Shown here piece by piece: positions 1-10,675 of a stretch of 64,000 nt of DNA. Source of the stretch: Utricularia gibba (Eukaryota > Streptophyta > Magnoliopsida > Lamiales > Lentibulariaceae); NCBI GenBank assembly GCA_002189035.1, contig CM007989.1:8041501-8105500 (forward strand), given 5' to 3'. A program made the position numbers and the translations under genes. Position 1 is the stretch's first letter, and each line of letters begins with the position of its first letter. The notes under the pieces are model-generated. The model had not been told where the DNA came from, did not search any database, and saw only the letters and a list, made by a program, of their open reading frames with translations.

Positions 1-1
1 G

Positions 2-208
2 CATGGCGGGGTCTTAGCATCCGTGAACCTAGGTTATGCGGCGGTGCTCGTCGGTGGCGGGATCAGGGTTTTGGATTTAGCCAATGGTGAGTATCTGTAT
101 AGTCTCCGGGACGTCATCGTAGAGGCCAATGCCCTGGCCGCCGATGACCGGTACGTGGCTGCGTGTTCATCTGAGTGCACGATTCACTTGTGGGACTTCG
201 GGGCATAG
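2..208 (+). CDS. WD40-repeat protein, C-terminal end (partial)
   Basis: Only the last exon (or part of it) is in the window; the frame is open from base 2 to the stop at 206-208. The translated tail contains a beta-propeller blade pattern (GGGIRVLDL) and ends in a typical last blade (TIHLWDFGA) directly before the stop. This resembles the C terminus of plant F-box/WD40 proteins, where the final blade closes the propeller, but no F-box is visible here because the N terminus lies outside the window. WD40 proteins are scaffolds, so no specific reaction can be given. The next plus-strand start is about 2.1 kb downstream. Family call is good; the F-box subtype is a guess from the similar ending. 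Confidence 0.7.
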   Translation, partial: HGGVLASVNLGYAAVLVGGGIRVLDLANGEYLYSLRDVIVEANALAADDRYVAACSSECTIHLWDFGA

Positions 209-2357
209 TTAGAAGACTAACCGCCCTTAAAATCTGAGTTAAGCAAAATGGGAGAGCATATTTATTGTGGGGGTTTAGCTGCGTAGGTGTATTTAGGGTT
301 CAGGGTTTGTCATTGTCTAGGATTGCAGCAACAGAAGCAGCAGCTTTTTGGGTCTTTGTTTTCCATATATGTGTATTTGTATTCTGCCGAGGATCTGCAA
401 AGTGTTTCTCTTTGATTCCAGATTGGAGTACATGACAAGGCGTAACATTTCATAGGGATTCAGGAAATGCAGATAGATTTTGGACAAGCCTTCTGGTTTT
501 TGTTGTTACTCAAACGGCCGCCTCCTCGTGCAAGCAAGAACAAAAGAACAAAAGAAATCAGACAAAAAGCTACTCGCACAGTGCACCCCCTTCTATGAAT
601 GTGAACATCAGCCAAGTTGTGGTTTTTCAACAATCAGATGGGTCAAACACTGATCACTGTGGATCATTTATCCGCCGGTAAATTTCTTTTTTGCAACTGG
701 AATTGAGAATTGGGTGTCCGTGATCCCTATCTTCTTTAAAGTGCTCCCCCTTTTGTCTGGTTACGAAGGGAATCTGCTGAACCTGGACAGGAATGTACTC
801 TTAGAGAAGGAAGATTCCATTTGGGTAGCAACCTTCAGTCCATGAATCCCTTTTTAAACTGAGAGCCCACTCTCATGGGAGAGCTCTTGTGAAGTTCTCA
901 TGGCGCATCACAGTCTCCATGGAACTTTCGTGGGTTGAGGTTTAGAATCCAACTGAGTGCTAATTGGCAGTTTAACCATGTGGAAGATGACCCGTGAAGG
1001 TTTCTTCTTGAATAAGTAGCATCTCACATGAACGCTCGATCCAGGAGTCCTGTTCTGTGGTTCCCTGATGGTTCTGGAACTCGCAGCACAGACAAATTGG
1101 ATGTTAGTTCTTGGATGAACACCAACTGCTTTAAGAATTTCTCAAAAGAGAACTTTTTTTTTTTCTGGATTATCATGGCAGGGGATACAGTCATGTTTTC
1201 TTTTAAAAAATGAGTGTTTTTAATGCAAGTAGTAACGGGCTGTTAGGTAGGGGTGGTTAGACTAGTTTTACCAGCTTTGGTTTAATATTAACTTTGTTTG
1301 GTAGAAGGGATTAGTTTAACACCAGGTTTAAATTAAACACTAATTTTCCTGGTTTTATGGGTTTAAATTCAACCCACCCCCTCATGGTTTTAAAATAAAC
1401 AGGATGTTTATTACTAAATAATTCAAATTATGAAATCAGGTTTTAAATAAACAACAATACCAAACTTGTTTCTATTTAAAGAGGTATAATTTTAAACACA
1501 ATTCTAAACCTTAATAATTCTAACCTATATTATTCCAAAACTGCTACCAAACATGTCCTAATAATTTGGCATCTGTATCATCGTCTGGTATCATCCAAAT
1601 TCCACCACGTCCCAATCTCTCTCTCTCTCTCTGTTTCTCATCCACAAGTCACAGTGGGGAAGACAATGGATAGGAATTGCAGCACGGCCATGAACGAGAC
1701 CATTCAAAGATGGCTCTTTGTTTCTCTTTCCTCCTTTATGGAGTATAATTTTTGTACGTACTGAATAGATAGAGAGCACCAGCCGTTTCAGCTGTGGCGC
1801 CGACGCAGAAATTCCATCCATCCTCCTGGGTGAGGCCCAGTTGGGGTTCGCTGGACCACGAAATTGGTTCAATCATGTGGATGGATGGATTAGCGTGAAT
1901 TGGATGCTTTCTTCTGTGTATTGATTTTCCCACTTCAGATGCAACGCACGCTGTAGAAAAGATTCCATCTTTGATCCTCATCGGGATGAGATCGACCTCC
2001 CGTCTCCCTGCCCTGTTTTCCTCTCATCACCAATTTTCTCCACTGGGTTTTTATTTTTTGCCCGTGTTATGTCGGCTTTTTCGGCAATTGCTTTGGTCAC
2101 AGTCTAGCTACAGAGAAACCAGAAGGAACGCAAGGAAGGAAAAGAAGAAAGAACCTCCCCACCTCGCACATTCCCACGCCTCTCAATTTCCCTTCTTTTG
2201 TTTTCTTCGTTGTGTGCTAACTCCTCTCTATCCTCCTATTGCCGTCCCATTCTTCGGCGACTCTTTCGTTGTCGGCAGACCCATCTTCTTCCTGTTCTTT
2301 TTTACCCATCGATCTTGCACAAGATCGCAAGTTTGGTGAGAAGGGTGTCTTGATCTG
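209..2357. other. Spacer, no gene seen
   Basis: This holds the 3' untranslated region of the WD40 gene and the promoter and 5' leader of the next gene. A (ct)n run sits at about 1616-1632. Bases about 1290-1563 look like a small inverted-repeat element and are listed separately. No open frame here has recognisable protein character. Confidence 0.6.
1290..1563. mobile_element. MITE-like AT-rich element (tentative)
   Basis: An AT-rich block opens near 1294 with tttgtttggtag and closes near 1556 with ctaccaaacatg, which is an imperfect inverted repeat. Short non-coding elements with terminal tttggt/accaaa are common among plant MITEs. No clean target-site duplication was identified, so the boundaries are approximate. 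Similar ends recur elsewhere in the window. Confidence 0.35.
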
Positions 2358-3637
2358 ATGGCTGAGAGTAATGGGGCGGTTCTGGATTCAATGCCAGGGC
2401 ACAGGAGTGGTTCTTTTGAGGATGCTACTGCCCGGCTTAAGCTTCAAACTCTCGTGCAAAACTATCAGCAACTGCAAAGGGTTTTCTTCTTCCCCCCTTT
2501 TCGTTTGAGATTTGTCGTTTAATTTACTAATCAAATTTCGTGTTTGGATCTGTTATACATGATTTCGTTTCATCGGGTTGTTTATTGCTTCTATTACAGG
2601 TTCTTTCCCCCATGCCTTACTCCCTTTTTAACAGTGCTGTGCTTAGTTCTTAATGTCTACGCTTCATTGGTTCTTCAAGTTTATTGAACTGTTTCCCGTG
2701 GTTTTTTCCTCATGCTTTACCATGACTTGTTCATCACCATTCGTTACTGCAAGTGCCGCAAAATAAGTAGAGAATGATGTTTATGAATGAACACAAGAAC
2801 AATGAGGCCTGATGTCTCCCCATCGACATTTTCAGGAAGTTGATGCAATGAGAAGGAATTTAGGAGCAGCAAAGAAGAGGGAGATTGTGGTTGAAGCCGA
2901 AGTTCGGTATCAACATTCTTTTCCCCTTACAGTCTATCATTGTTGCCCTGCCTATGTTCACTTCCATTGCTTTTGATCTGTGACATTTGCTGCAGCTTCT
3001 GGTGCTTTTCTTGCTGATCATCCAACTTCTGTTTCCCTTTCACCATTTGTGTAGGTTCTTACGGAGAAAATATCAGTCCTTGGTGAAAGGAAGTACTGCG
3101 AGCACAAGGTTGTCCAACCATTCGGAGCAGATCAGAGGTCTCATTTTCTGTTCAGAGAGAAGGGATGTGTGCCGGAGTAGTTCTTCTTCTCCCTTGGCGC
3201 ATCCACATTGCAGAGAAGTGCCGCAAGGGAGACAGAGGAGTAGTATGCTTGCCTTACACGGTGGAGCAAGCAAAGTTGGCGTTGCTGTGAAGAGGGAAGC
3301 ATGGAAACCAAGTGAAAAGACGGATCCTGAACATGGAAAAGGAGATGCAAACATGTTCGATGTCGAATCACTGGATCGAAGCCGAGCTTCCAAGGTCCGG
3401 ACTGAAGATTTGTTAACCATCAGAGCCCCGTTATTTGATCTGAATGAAGCCTCAGTAGGCGATGAGAGCTTCCATTGCGATGCTGAACCTGTGATGAGCA
3501 TGAAGGCTGGCACTGGGGATAACTTCCAGAATGGCTTGAAGGTGCTTCTCTGCCGAGATGCGGGCGAAGGCTCGTCCTCATCCCGTGTAGCGAAGAGGAA
3601 GATTTCATGGCAGGATCCTGTTGCTGTAAGAGTGTGA
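2358..3637 (+). CDS. Uncharacterised plant coiled-coil protein, 258 aa
   Basis: Three exons at 2358-2480, 2836-2906 and 3055-3637 join to 777 bases, a whole number of codons, with GT-AG borders; the start is the first ATG of the open exon. Residues 20-80 are rich in Lys, Arg, Glu and Leu and look like a coiled coil (LKLQTLVQNYQQLQ, then FLRRKYQSL at about 66-74). That second motif recurs in a family of plant proteins of unknown role. The rest is low complexity and Ser-rich, with LFDLNEAS near residue 190 that is similar to, but lacks the Pro of, a DLNxxP repression motif. I do not recognise a named gene. The exon structure is well supported; the function is unknown. Confidence 0.7.
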
Positions 3638-4261
3638 AGCTCGCACTACTCATCTTGCGCTTTGTCATTACAGAGGAAGCAAGTTTGCTGGTTTTGGCTA
3701 GCAACTGTCTGGTGATACATGAGCTTTGAACTTGTGAATGTAATGGCTGCTTCTTGGAAACAGCATCTTGTGTTGATTGATTGAGGATGAATAATGAAAT
3801 CAATCTGAAGACAGAGGCATGAGAACTGTAAAACAAGCATAGCTGCATGAATCTGCATTTGTTCTTTCCTAAGGTTTCTGTAAGCTGAATCATTAGCAAA
3901 GAACAAGTACACCTACCACCACCAGCAAGAACTGATACCCTATCGCAGTGGAAACGGTGAGGAACAGGGAAGCTGTAAATTCTTACTACAGAAGAATGTT
4001 TCTTTACTAGACTAGAACCTGCATCCGATATTCCTCTCAACTGGGATCATCACCAATACCAGCAGGTCGTTTACTCCCTAGAGAATGCATGAATGATGTT
4101 TTGTACCGATGGTACAGTCTCATCATTACAAAGATTGTATGACAATGTCTGAGATGACTATAAAACACAACTTTCAGAAAGTTATCATTGTCCAGTACAA
4201 ATATCAATCAACCAAGCAACTAAATCATGGAGTGATCAAAAGGGCGAGTAGCGAATTGAAT
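3638..4261. other. Spacer between convergent units
   Basis: This is probably the 3' untranslated region of the upstream plus-strand gene meeting the 3' region of the minus-strand bL35-like locus. I see no coding or structural signal here. Confidence 0.5.
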
Positions 4262-4659
4262 TTATATCATTTTCGATAGCTTGTTTCTCCTCTTTGTATT
4301 CTTCTTTCTAAGCAAATGCCCTCCTCCGCTCGTCTTCTCATTATCTTACCACCCCCAGAAACCCTGAACAGCTTGGCAGACGCCTGAAGTCATCTTAAAA
4401 AAGACACTGAAAAACAAATGCGCAAAAAATTGCCTTGTGCGTCTTCATCTTGTAGCCCTTGACGCATTCCTTTCTTGAAGGTCGGGCTTCCCATGTCTCC
4501 TGGCGCAACGTCTACTCCAGAAATAAGATGCATCGACGCAGATGACTTGTTGCAGAAACTGAGTTTGGGAGCAGGGTTTTCCCCGCAGGAAAAGATGTGA
4601 CTGAAACACCCACCGAGGGCTACCGCACACAACGCCGTCGCCATTGCTGATGCAGCCAT
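4262..4659 (-). pseudogene. Plastid ribosomal protein bL35-like gene, frame-broken
   Basis: Reading the minus strand from the ATG at 4659 gives an Ala/Ser-rich plastid-transit-like N terminus (MAASAMATALCAVAL). In another frame, ending at about 4434, is GYKMKTHK, the conserved start of mature plastid bL35. The next block (4383 down) reads ASAKLFRVSGGGKIMRRRA and then, after a frame change near 4326, HLLRKKNTKRRNKLSKM and a stop at 4262. These are hallmark bL35 segments (a protein of the large plastid ribosomal subunit). The two blocks are separated by 50 bases that end in cag but start with gc instead of gt. The usual C terminus after LSKM is missing. A TATA box lies 83-90 bases upstream of the ATG. 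It is either a decayed copy or a gene damaged by sequence errors; the loss of the C terminus favours a pseudogene. Confidence 0.6.
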
Positions 4660-4741
4660 GGAAGCTCTCTATGCTTTCTTTTCCCACTGAAAACCCCTGG
4701 TTGTGGTCGAGCCCGGAGAAGGATTGGGCCTGAGTCACCCG

Positions 4742-4749
4742 TATATATA
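4742..4749 (-). promoter_or_regulatory. TATA box of the bL35-like locus
   Basis: tatatata, with about 83 bases between it and the minus-strand ATG at 4659. It is flanked by GC-richer sequence, as expected of a plant core promoter. Confidence 0.5.
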
Positions 4750-6926
4750 CACAATCGGACTTAATTAAAAATATCTTGAAACGGTGTACCCTCCACCAAT
4801 TCCAATCCAGCCCCACCGCCGTGCTATTTCCACCCGTTAAGGCGTGCCCAAAAGAACGAACCCCGGAAAAACAGGCCACCTCGAAATGGGTTGTCCTCCG
4901 GCGGCGGTCTCGAGGTCAAGCAAGAAAGAGGCACCTCGAGATGGGTAAGCGCCGGCTCGGGAGGAGGGGTACGACGGGGATTCCCACCACTGAAGAGGGC
5001 AAAAGTGGAACACTCCGAAGCGTCGCTGTTTCAGAACTGCTGCTCTGGTCCCGCAAATCTAGCTCCACCGTCCACATGCAGGGACCTGCAACTGCAATTA
5101 TGATAATTTAATACAAACTTATTATAACTTTACCCCCTATTCATTTTAGCCCCTGTATTATGCACATATTATTTATGGCAACTACAAAAATTCTTTTTAG
5201 TCCTCAATAAGCATATTAGAGACTCCCTTTCGAAATTAATATATACTTTCCACTCCCTCCGAGTTTTTAACTTAATTTATATTAAATAATACATATTAAT
5301 CATATATTTAATCAATATTAATATTTAAAATTATAAATTCGACATTTAAATTTAAAATTTTTAAAATTAATGTCTAAATAATATTTTTAATTATTCATTT
5401 TTAAAATACTCCATAAATTATAAAACGACTCTTTTATTTTTCCATTTTGAGCAATTAATGATCATATTTTTGCAATTAACCCCCTCAACAATATGGAATT
5501 TACGCTGGACAACATCATGATACAACAGCGGGAAAAAGGTTTTTTTTTTCAAATTTTTTTCAGATGGGGAGAGGAGAAGAGGGTGATGGTTCATGTGAAA
5601 ACTAAGCAGAATTTGTATTAGAAAAAGTAAACCAGAGTGAAAGGTTTCGTGGCTACAGTGAGAGTGGAGGAGACAGACAAACTGCAGACGTATTTGCAGA
5701 AACAAGCAAAGCAGCAGCAGCATTCATTGTTCCGAGCCTTTCTTGCTCCATCCGCTCTTCTAAGATCCCTCGATTTCCCTACACACAGATTTCATTTTTC
5801 TTCGGAAATGAAGCCCTGTTGAGAAAAAGGGGTGTGCTTCGTGTTGAGCTGTGTATTTCACCTGGGAGAAAAGAAGATTCTTAACTGTGTTTGTGTTGTG
5901 GAGTTGATGTTTTGAAATGAGGTTCTGGGTTCTGTTTTTCTGGCGGTGGTGGAGGCGGGTGCGCCGGTGGAGGTGCAGTTAGAAGCGGAGGAAATGGCGG
6001 CGGGGTGGCTCCATGTTGCGTTTTGATTTGGTTCCAAGATCGCAGCTTTTTGAGAAGGGGCTTCTTTTTTTACCTGTTCCTCCGTCGTCTCGGCTTATGA
6101 CGCCAGCGGAGATGGTTGCGGCGGTGACGATGATATTGGCGGGATGGCTCAATCTTGTGATTTCTGTCTTCTTTTCTCCCTTTTTTGCTTCTTTTGAATC
6201 ATTTTTCTCCACCGTCCAGGGCTGTGTTCCAGTTGTGGGCTTGGAAATTTAATCTCAGTTCTACTGTTATAAGTCTTCATGCTTCACTTCTCCCAAATTT
6301 GTTAAAACAGTCTGCTGTTCAGCTCAAACCTGCTGTACATCTATTGCTCTCTGTCTGTAAATCACTTCGTTCTTTCCTCCACTTTCGCTACTAGGGTTTC
6401 GAATTCATGCTTTAGCAGAATCAAATCACAGGTTGCTGACTTCGAACCCACGGGTAATGTTGATGGATAGAAAGATGGTGTTGATGTTTTATGGCAAACC
6501 ACTTGAAAATGGGGAGCTTCGTCTTGCGCTGTCGGTAAGAATGAGCATTCAAACGAGATTCCCAATGAGCATTTGGACAAGCATCGGATCTTGTCGGACT
6601 GTTGGAATCAATCATGCGCGCACGGGCCGCTTTTGGCCAACTACCCGTACACATTACTCCATTACTCTTGTAGGTGATCCTCAGGTGAGCCAACATCAGA
6701 GATTACCCCATGGCTTCTTCATACAGATGCTGCTGCTGAATGACCACGGCGCAGATTCAGGCATTTCTTCTCAGGAAGAGCTGTGATTTACTCAATGCTT
6801 CAAGAGACAAGACGAAGGTTTTGATTGTTGGGCATTCCGATAAGCCCCAGCAGCATCATCACCTTAAACAATAGTAGCTATGGGTGAGCAATGCAATCTG
6901 AAGGTAAGAGAAGGGAAAGAGTACCA
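4750..6926. other. Unassigned region with transcript-like but non-coding sequence
   Basis: 4760-5110 is moderately GC-rich upstream sequence of the bL35-like locus; 5110-5450 is very AT-rich. 5640-6400 contains several short open frames, including one of 79 codons at 6013 with a hydrophobic stretch, but none is recognisable. 6430-6860 translates on the plus strand into protein-like stretches interrupted by stops (for example a segment with NEHLDKHRILSDCW), which suggests another decayed gene that I could not identify. Confidence 0.4.
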
Positions 6927-7460
6927 TCAAGGAAGGGTCAGGTCAATGTTTTTCAGAGAGATCTTCGGCGTCCCTGCCAATTCCTCCAACTTCGAGATAC
7001 CCATCAGCTCCAACACTCTCTCCCCTGCATATCCCGCAACTTCCTTCGCCAATTCAGCTAAACCCACTACGCACATCCATATGCTCTCGTCCAAAGTAGT
7101 TCTCAGTTGAGAACAGTATCGCATCAGCAAGATCATCAACATGGGCGAACTATCGGAGTGGATTCCCACTTCCCCAGTTAAGACGTCGGAATTCTCGGGG
7201 TGGAAGTTGTCAGTGGGCCGTATACGTTTGTGGGCATGGCTGAAATCGCGTCCAAGGAAAGTTGATCCGAAATTTTAGCGATTGCATAGCATTCATTGGT
7301 AGGTTCCAAGTGAATTTGCTATAGATGCAGGATGAGCCCAGAGAGCTGAGCTTCCGGGTTCCATGGACGCACTGTTCCTTCTCTGGAAATTCAGGTATCG
7401 GACGCATTCCTGGAGTTACCATCAGAAATAGCAATGCATCTCGTGGCAGCAAAACCACTT
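6927..7460 (-). pseudogene. GDP-L-fucose synthase (GER-type) degenerate copy
   Basis: Minus-strand translation shows, in order but in changing frames, segments of the plant GDP-4-keto-6-deoxymannose epimerase-reductase: LGSSCIYSKF (from about 7340), a NLEPTNECYAIAK-like stretch, HVDDLADAILFSTENY (about 7150-7110), GLAELAKEVAGYAGE and finally TPKISLKN near 6950. In the intact enzyme these correspond to the Ser/Tyr catalytic region (SSCIYP, then the YxxxK motif) and the C-terminal substrate domain. Internal stops, frame changes and a large deletion between the YAIAK region and HVDDLADA make it non-functional. The N-terminal NAD-binding half is absent. The intact enzyme makes GDP-fucose for cell wall and glycoprotein synthesis. 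Recognition of the family is confident; the limits are approximate. Confidence 0.72.
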
Positions 7461-8291
7461 GGGCGAGAAATCCTCAGGCCTCAAGTGGATTAAGAAAGTA
7501 CTGCGAAGTCAGAGATGGCGATCAACATGATGGTTGAAGATCCCTAGTTCTTCTTGAACAGAAAGAAATCCTACGGTTGATGACACAGAGAACATGACGG
7601 CGAGTGAGAGTTATCACTTCCATCCATCGTCACTTCTGCCTTGCTCATATACCTTCTCATCCATTCACTACCAGAGCTTGTTGAGCAACCTATCGGAGCA
7701 AGTCCGAGGCGAAGATCGCCAACTTCACTCGCGAAGACGCAAAGGGCTGAAGAAGGTAACACCACATCCCATCTCCTCAATCCAGTGTCTTCTGTAACAA
7801 CATCGTTTCATTTCTGCTGACGCCTGTTGTACGTCATTTACTGTTTATATCATTTTTATTTTTATTTCATAAATTGAGTAAAATGAAAAAATTATGTGAT
7901 CATTTTTTTTCACAAACGTATTACAATATCGTCAACTATTTCAAAACCAACACAATATTTTGGAGGGATTCTTGAGAGTAAGAACTTTGATTTTTTTCCG
8001 ATATTGTGATAAAAAAATGATGATTATTATTTAATCTTAAAGTGTTTATGGTAAATGAATTAAATCGATATAATCATTCAAATAAAAATGATTCACTGTT
8101 TTTTATAAATTAAAAATATGAATTCGCAATATACAACATGACATATGGTTTTGGTGCGGTTGTTTTTGTATGCAAAATATAAAATATAATTTAATCATAC
8201 AAATAATTAGGGTTTTAATTTAAATAAAGAAATGGGTGTTTTGGGTGGGGTGCTAAAACGACGACGTCTTGAGGAGCAAGAGATTCGGGGC
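7461..8291. other. Spacer upstream of ATG18b
   Basis: 7461-7800 has mixed composition with short open frames on both strands and no recognisable product. 7800-8220 is AT-rich, and 8220-8291 is the likely 5' leader of ATG18b. An in-frame upstream ATG lies at 8232, but the conserved family start is at 8292. Confidence 0.45.
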
Positions 8292-10675
8292 ATGGCGGCA
8301 AGCCCGTCCTCTCACCGGATTCTCTCCGCTTCGTTCAACCAAGACAATAGGTGCCGTTTTTTTTTTTTTTTTTTGTATATAATCTATGTGTCCGCGATTG
8401 ACCGCGGGTCTCCGACCGCAATCAAGGAATTCTGAGATCCTTTTCTTCAATCTCTCTTTTTTTTTGCTGCTTCAGCTGCTTCGCAATCGGAACTAGAGAT
8501 GGCTTCAAGGTATTCGACTGCGATTCGGGAAGGCTTCTTTATGAGCGAGGTATTTGGATATTGCAGCGCGTTTAATTTTGTTTTTGTTTTTTTCGTGGTA
8601 TATTGTTTGTGGTATGTCTGTTGGGTTCTGTGCAACTGCACCTTGTTTATGAAAACATTTAACTTTGGTAAATTTGTCTTGTTATGTGTATTTTGATATG
8701 TAGCAGGGGTCTTACTGGTTCACATAGTTCAGGATACTTATTTTTTTCCCTTACTCAGTTCTCAAGCCCTTCTAAGGTGTTACATAGATTTTTATTCTTT
8801 TGTTAGTGGTTGGGGCTTTCGTCATTGTGGAAATGCTGTACAGATCAAACCTTTTGGCTGTAGTTGGAGCTGGTGAACAGGTTCGTATATTCTGCTGATC
8901 AATCATTTCTTGGGCTTGCTCTTGCTTTCTCTCTAACGCATACTCACAGCAGCCATCTTTATCTCCGAGGATATTATGTTTATTCAACACTCTTGATGGA
9001 AATGCTCTTCAAGAACTCAACTTCTTGACTTCCATTCTGGCAGTACGTATAAATAGAAAAAGGTATATATTTAGTGCCTGAAGAATGTAGCTTTCTTTGT
9101 TAGGTGGCTAACTGGCTATGCATCTGTCGCGACCTCATGATTGAATAGCAGATTCTCTAATTTTAAATATTTTTTGCATGAATGTTCTTTGCAAAGTAAT
9201 CGAATTTCAGAGTTACTGCTGTAGTCTGTCTTAAATTTCATGTGGGGGTTGCTTACTGTCAGGTTAATAGTTGTATTGCAAGATCAGACGTACATCTATG
9301 ACGTTAACAGTCTGGAGAAACAGCAAGTAATTGATACAGTGCCAAATTCAAAAGGTTATTTGAAAGTTTGCGTTTTGATTTCAAACTCTCCTTCCCTTCT
9401 CTTCACAGTTTTTGTTTGCTTTCCTTCCACTCAGGACTTTGTGCATTTTCTACAAGTGTGGATGGTCCATACCTGGCTCTTCCAGCAAGCACAGCAAAAG
9501 GGTCTGTGTTGGTCTACAATGTTATGGATCTGCAGTCACATTGTGAGGTTGCAACTTTTACTCTTGACATTGTGTAAATCTCTGGAAATTTCACATTTGA
9601 TCTTCTAAATGAAGCTAATGTCCAGATAGATGCCCACCGCTCTCCATTGGCCGCCATGGCATTTTCTTCCAGTGCAATGTATCTGGCTACTGCTTCGGAA
9701 CAAGGACCATAATCCGAATTCATCCAATTTCAAAAGCAACTAAGGTATTCAGACTGAAATCTTTACTCTATTGGATTTGTAGCACCATCTTTACTTTGAA
9801 TTATTTTCCTTTTATAGATTCGCTTGTATCTCCAAGCTTCTTTATTTGAGAGTTAATTGCAGTATGTTTATCAGTCCTACAGTTTTCGTAGAGGGGCATA
9901 TCCATCAGCAATATATTCTCTTTCTTTCTCACCATCAGCTGATCTTCCTGACATTCTTCTTGCCACAAGCGGTTCAGGTTCTGTCCACATATTCTCATTG
10001 GGCTCTGATCAGAATGAAGGGTAAGTTCCTTGTCATCTATTCACTCTTCTTACATGAGTTATATTTTTAGCTTGAATGAATGCCAAAAGGTACCGCCAGT
10101 TACACCTGCAAAATGTTAGAAATCTTATCATCTGTTTGCCCATCTTTACTTCCTTCATGTTCAGGATCAGAAAACCGAGCAATTTCCTCGGGTCCATAAT
10201 ACCAGGTTCCGTATATGATGCTTTGGATCCCACTCATCATATCGTATTTCACCATGCCTCCCCTGCCGGAATAAAAAGGTATGCATCCATCTCTCTCCCT
10301 GTCTCTGGTTGTCACTTGCTGGAGACACCCCCATGAACCCATTCCTTCACTTGGTGCATAGCAATGCTGTAATCAGGAAACTCGAGAAACTGAATGGATC
10401 ATCGAACCACAATGGCTCTACAGCGTTCAGGTGACTGGTTTACACCCTGGTCTCAAGATGAGCTCTTGATCATAATGTCATCAACTTTGCTTCCTTCTAA
10501 CACTTGCATCTGTGTGTCCTCCTTCAGAGCAACTGTTTCGATCATTACACTGAATGGGCATTTCCAAGAGTACAGCCTATCCATAAACCAGAAACGTGAA
10601 GCTACATGGAGTCTGGAACATGAGTTCAATCTTCTCACAGACGCCGCAGAACAAACAGCAACTGTAGTTGTCTGA
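8292..10675 (+). CDS. ATG18B: ATG18b-like autophagy WIPI protein (one-base frame break)
   Basis: A phosphoinositide-binding beta-propeller of the PROPPIN/WIPI family, acting in autophagosome formation. Eleven exons: 8292-8350, 8476-8549, 8807-8880, 8953-9062, 9263-9354, 9435-9547, 9626-9744, 9875-10020, 10165-10278, 10362-10430 and 10528-10675. The product would have 372 residues once one base is restored. Visible signatures are ILSASFNQDN at the N terminus, ALPASTAKGSVLVYN in blade 4 and the lipid-binding FRRG motif (SYSFRRG, about residues 215-221). The sequence closely follows Arabidopsis ATG18b, the short form without a long C-terminal extension. In exon 7 the frame breaks at 9704-9705: EQG should continue TIIRIHP, which requires ggg where gg is present. 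Everything before and after is conserved, so an assembly error is the likeliest cause. The exon 4 acceptor is a NAGNAG (8949 or 8952). Confidence 0.9.
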
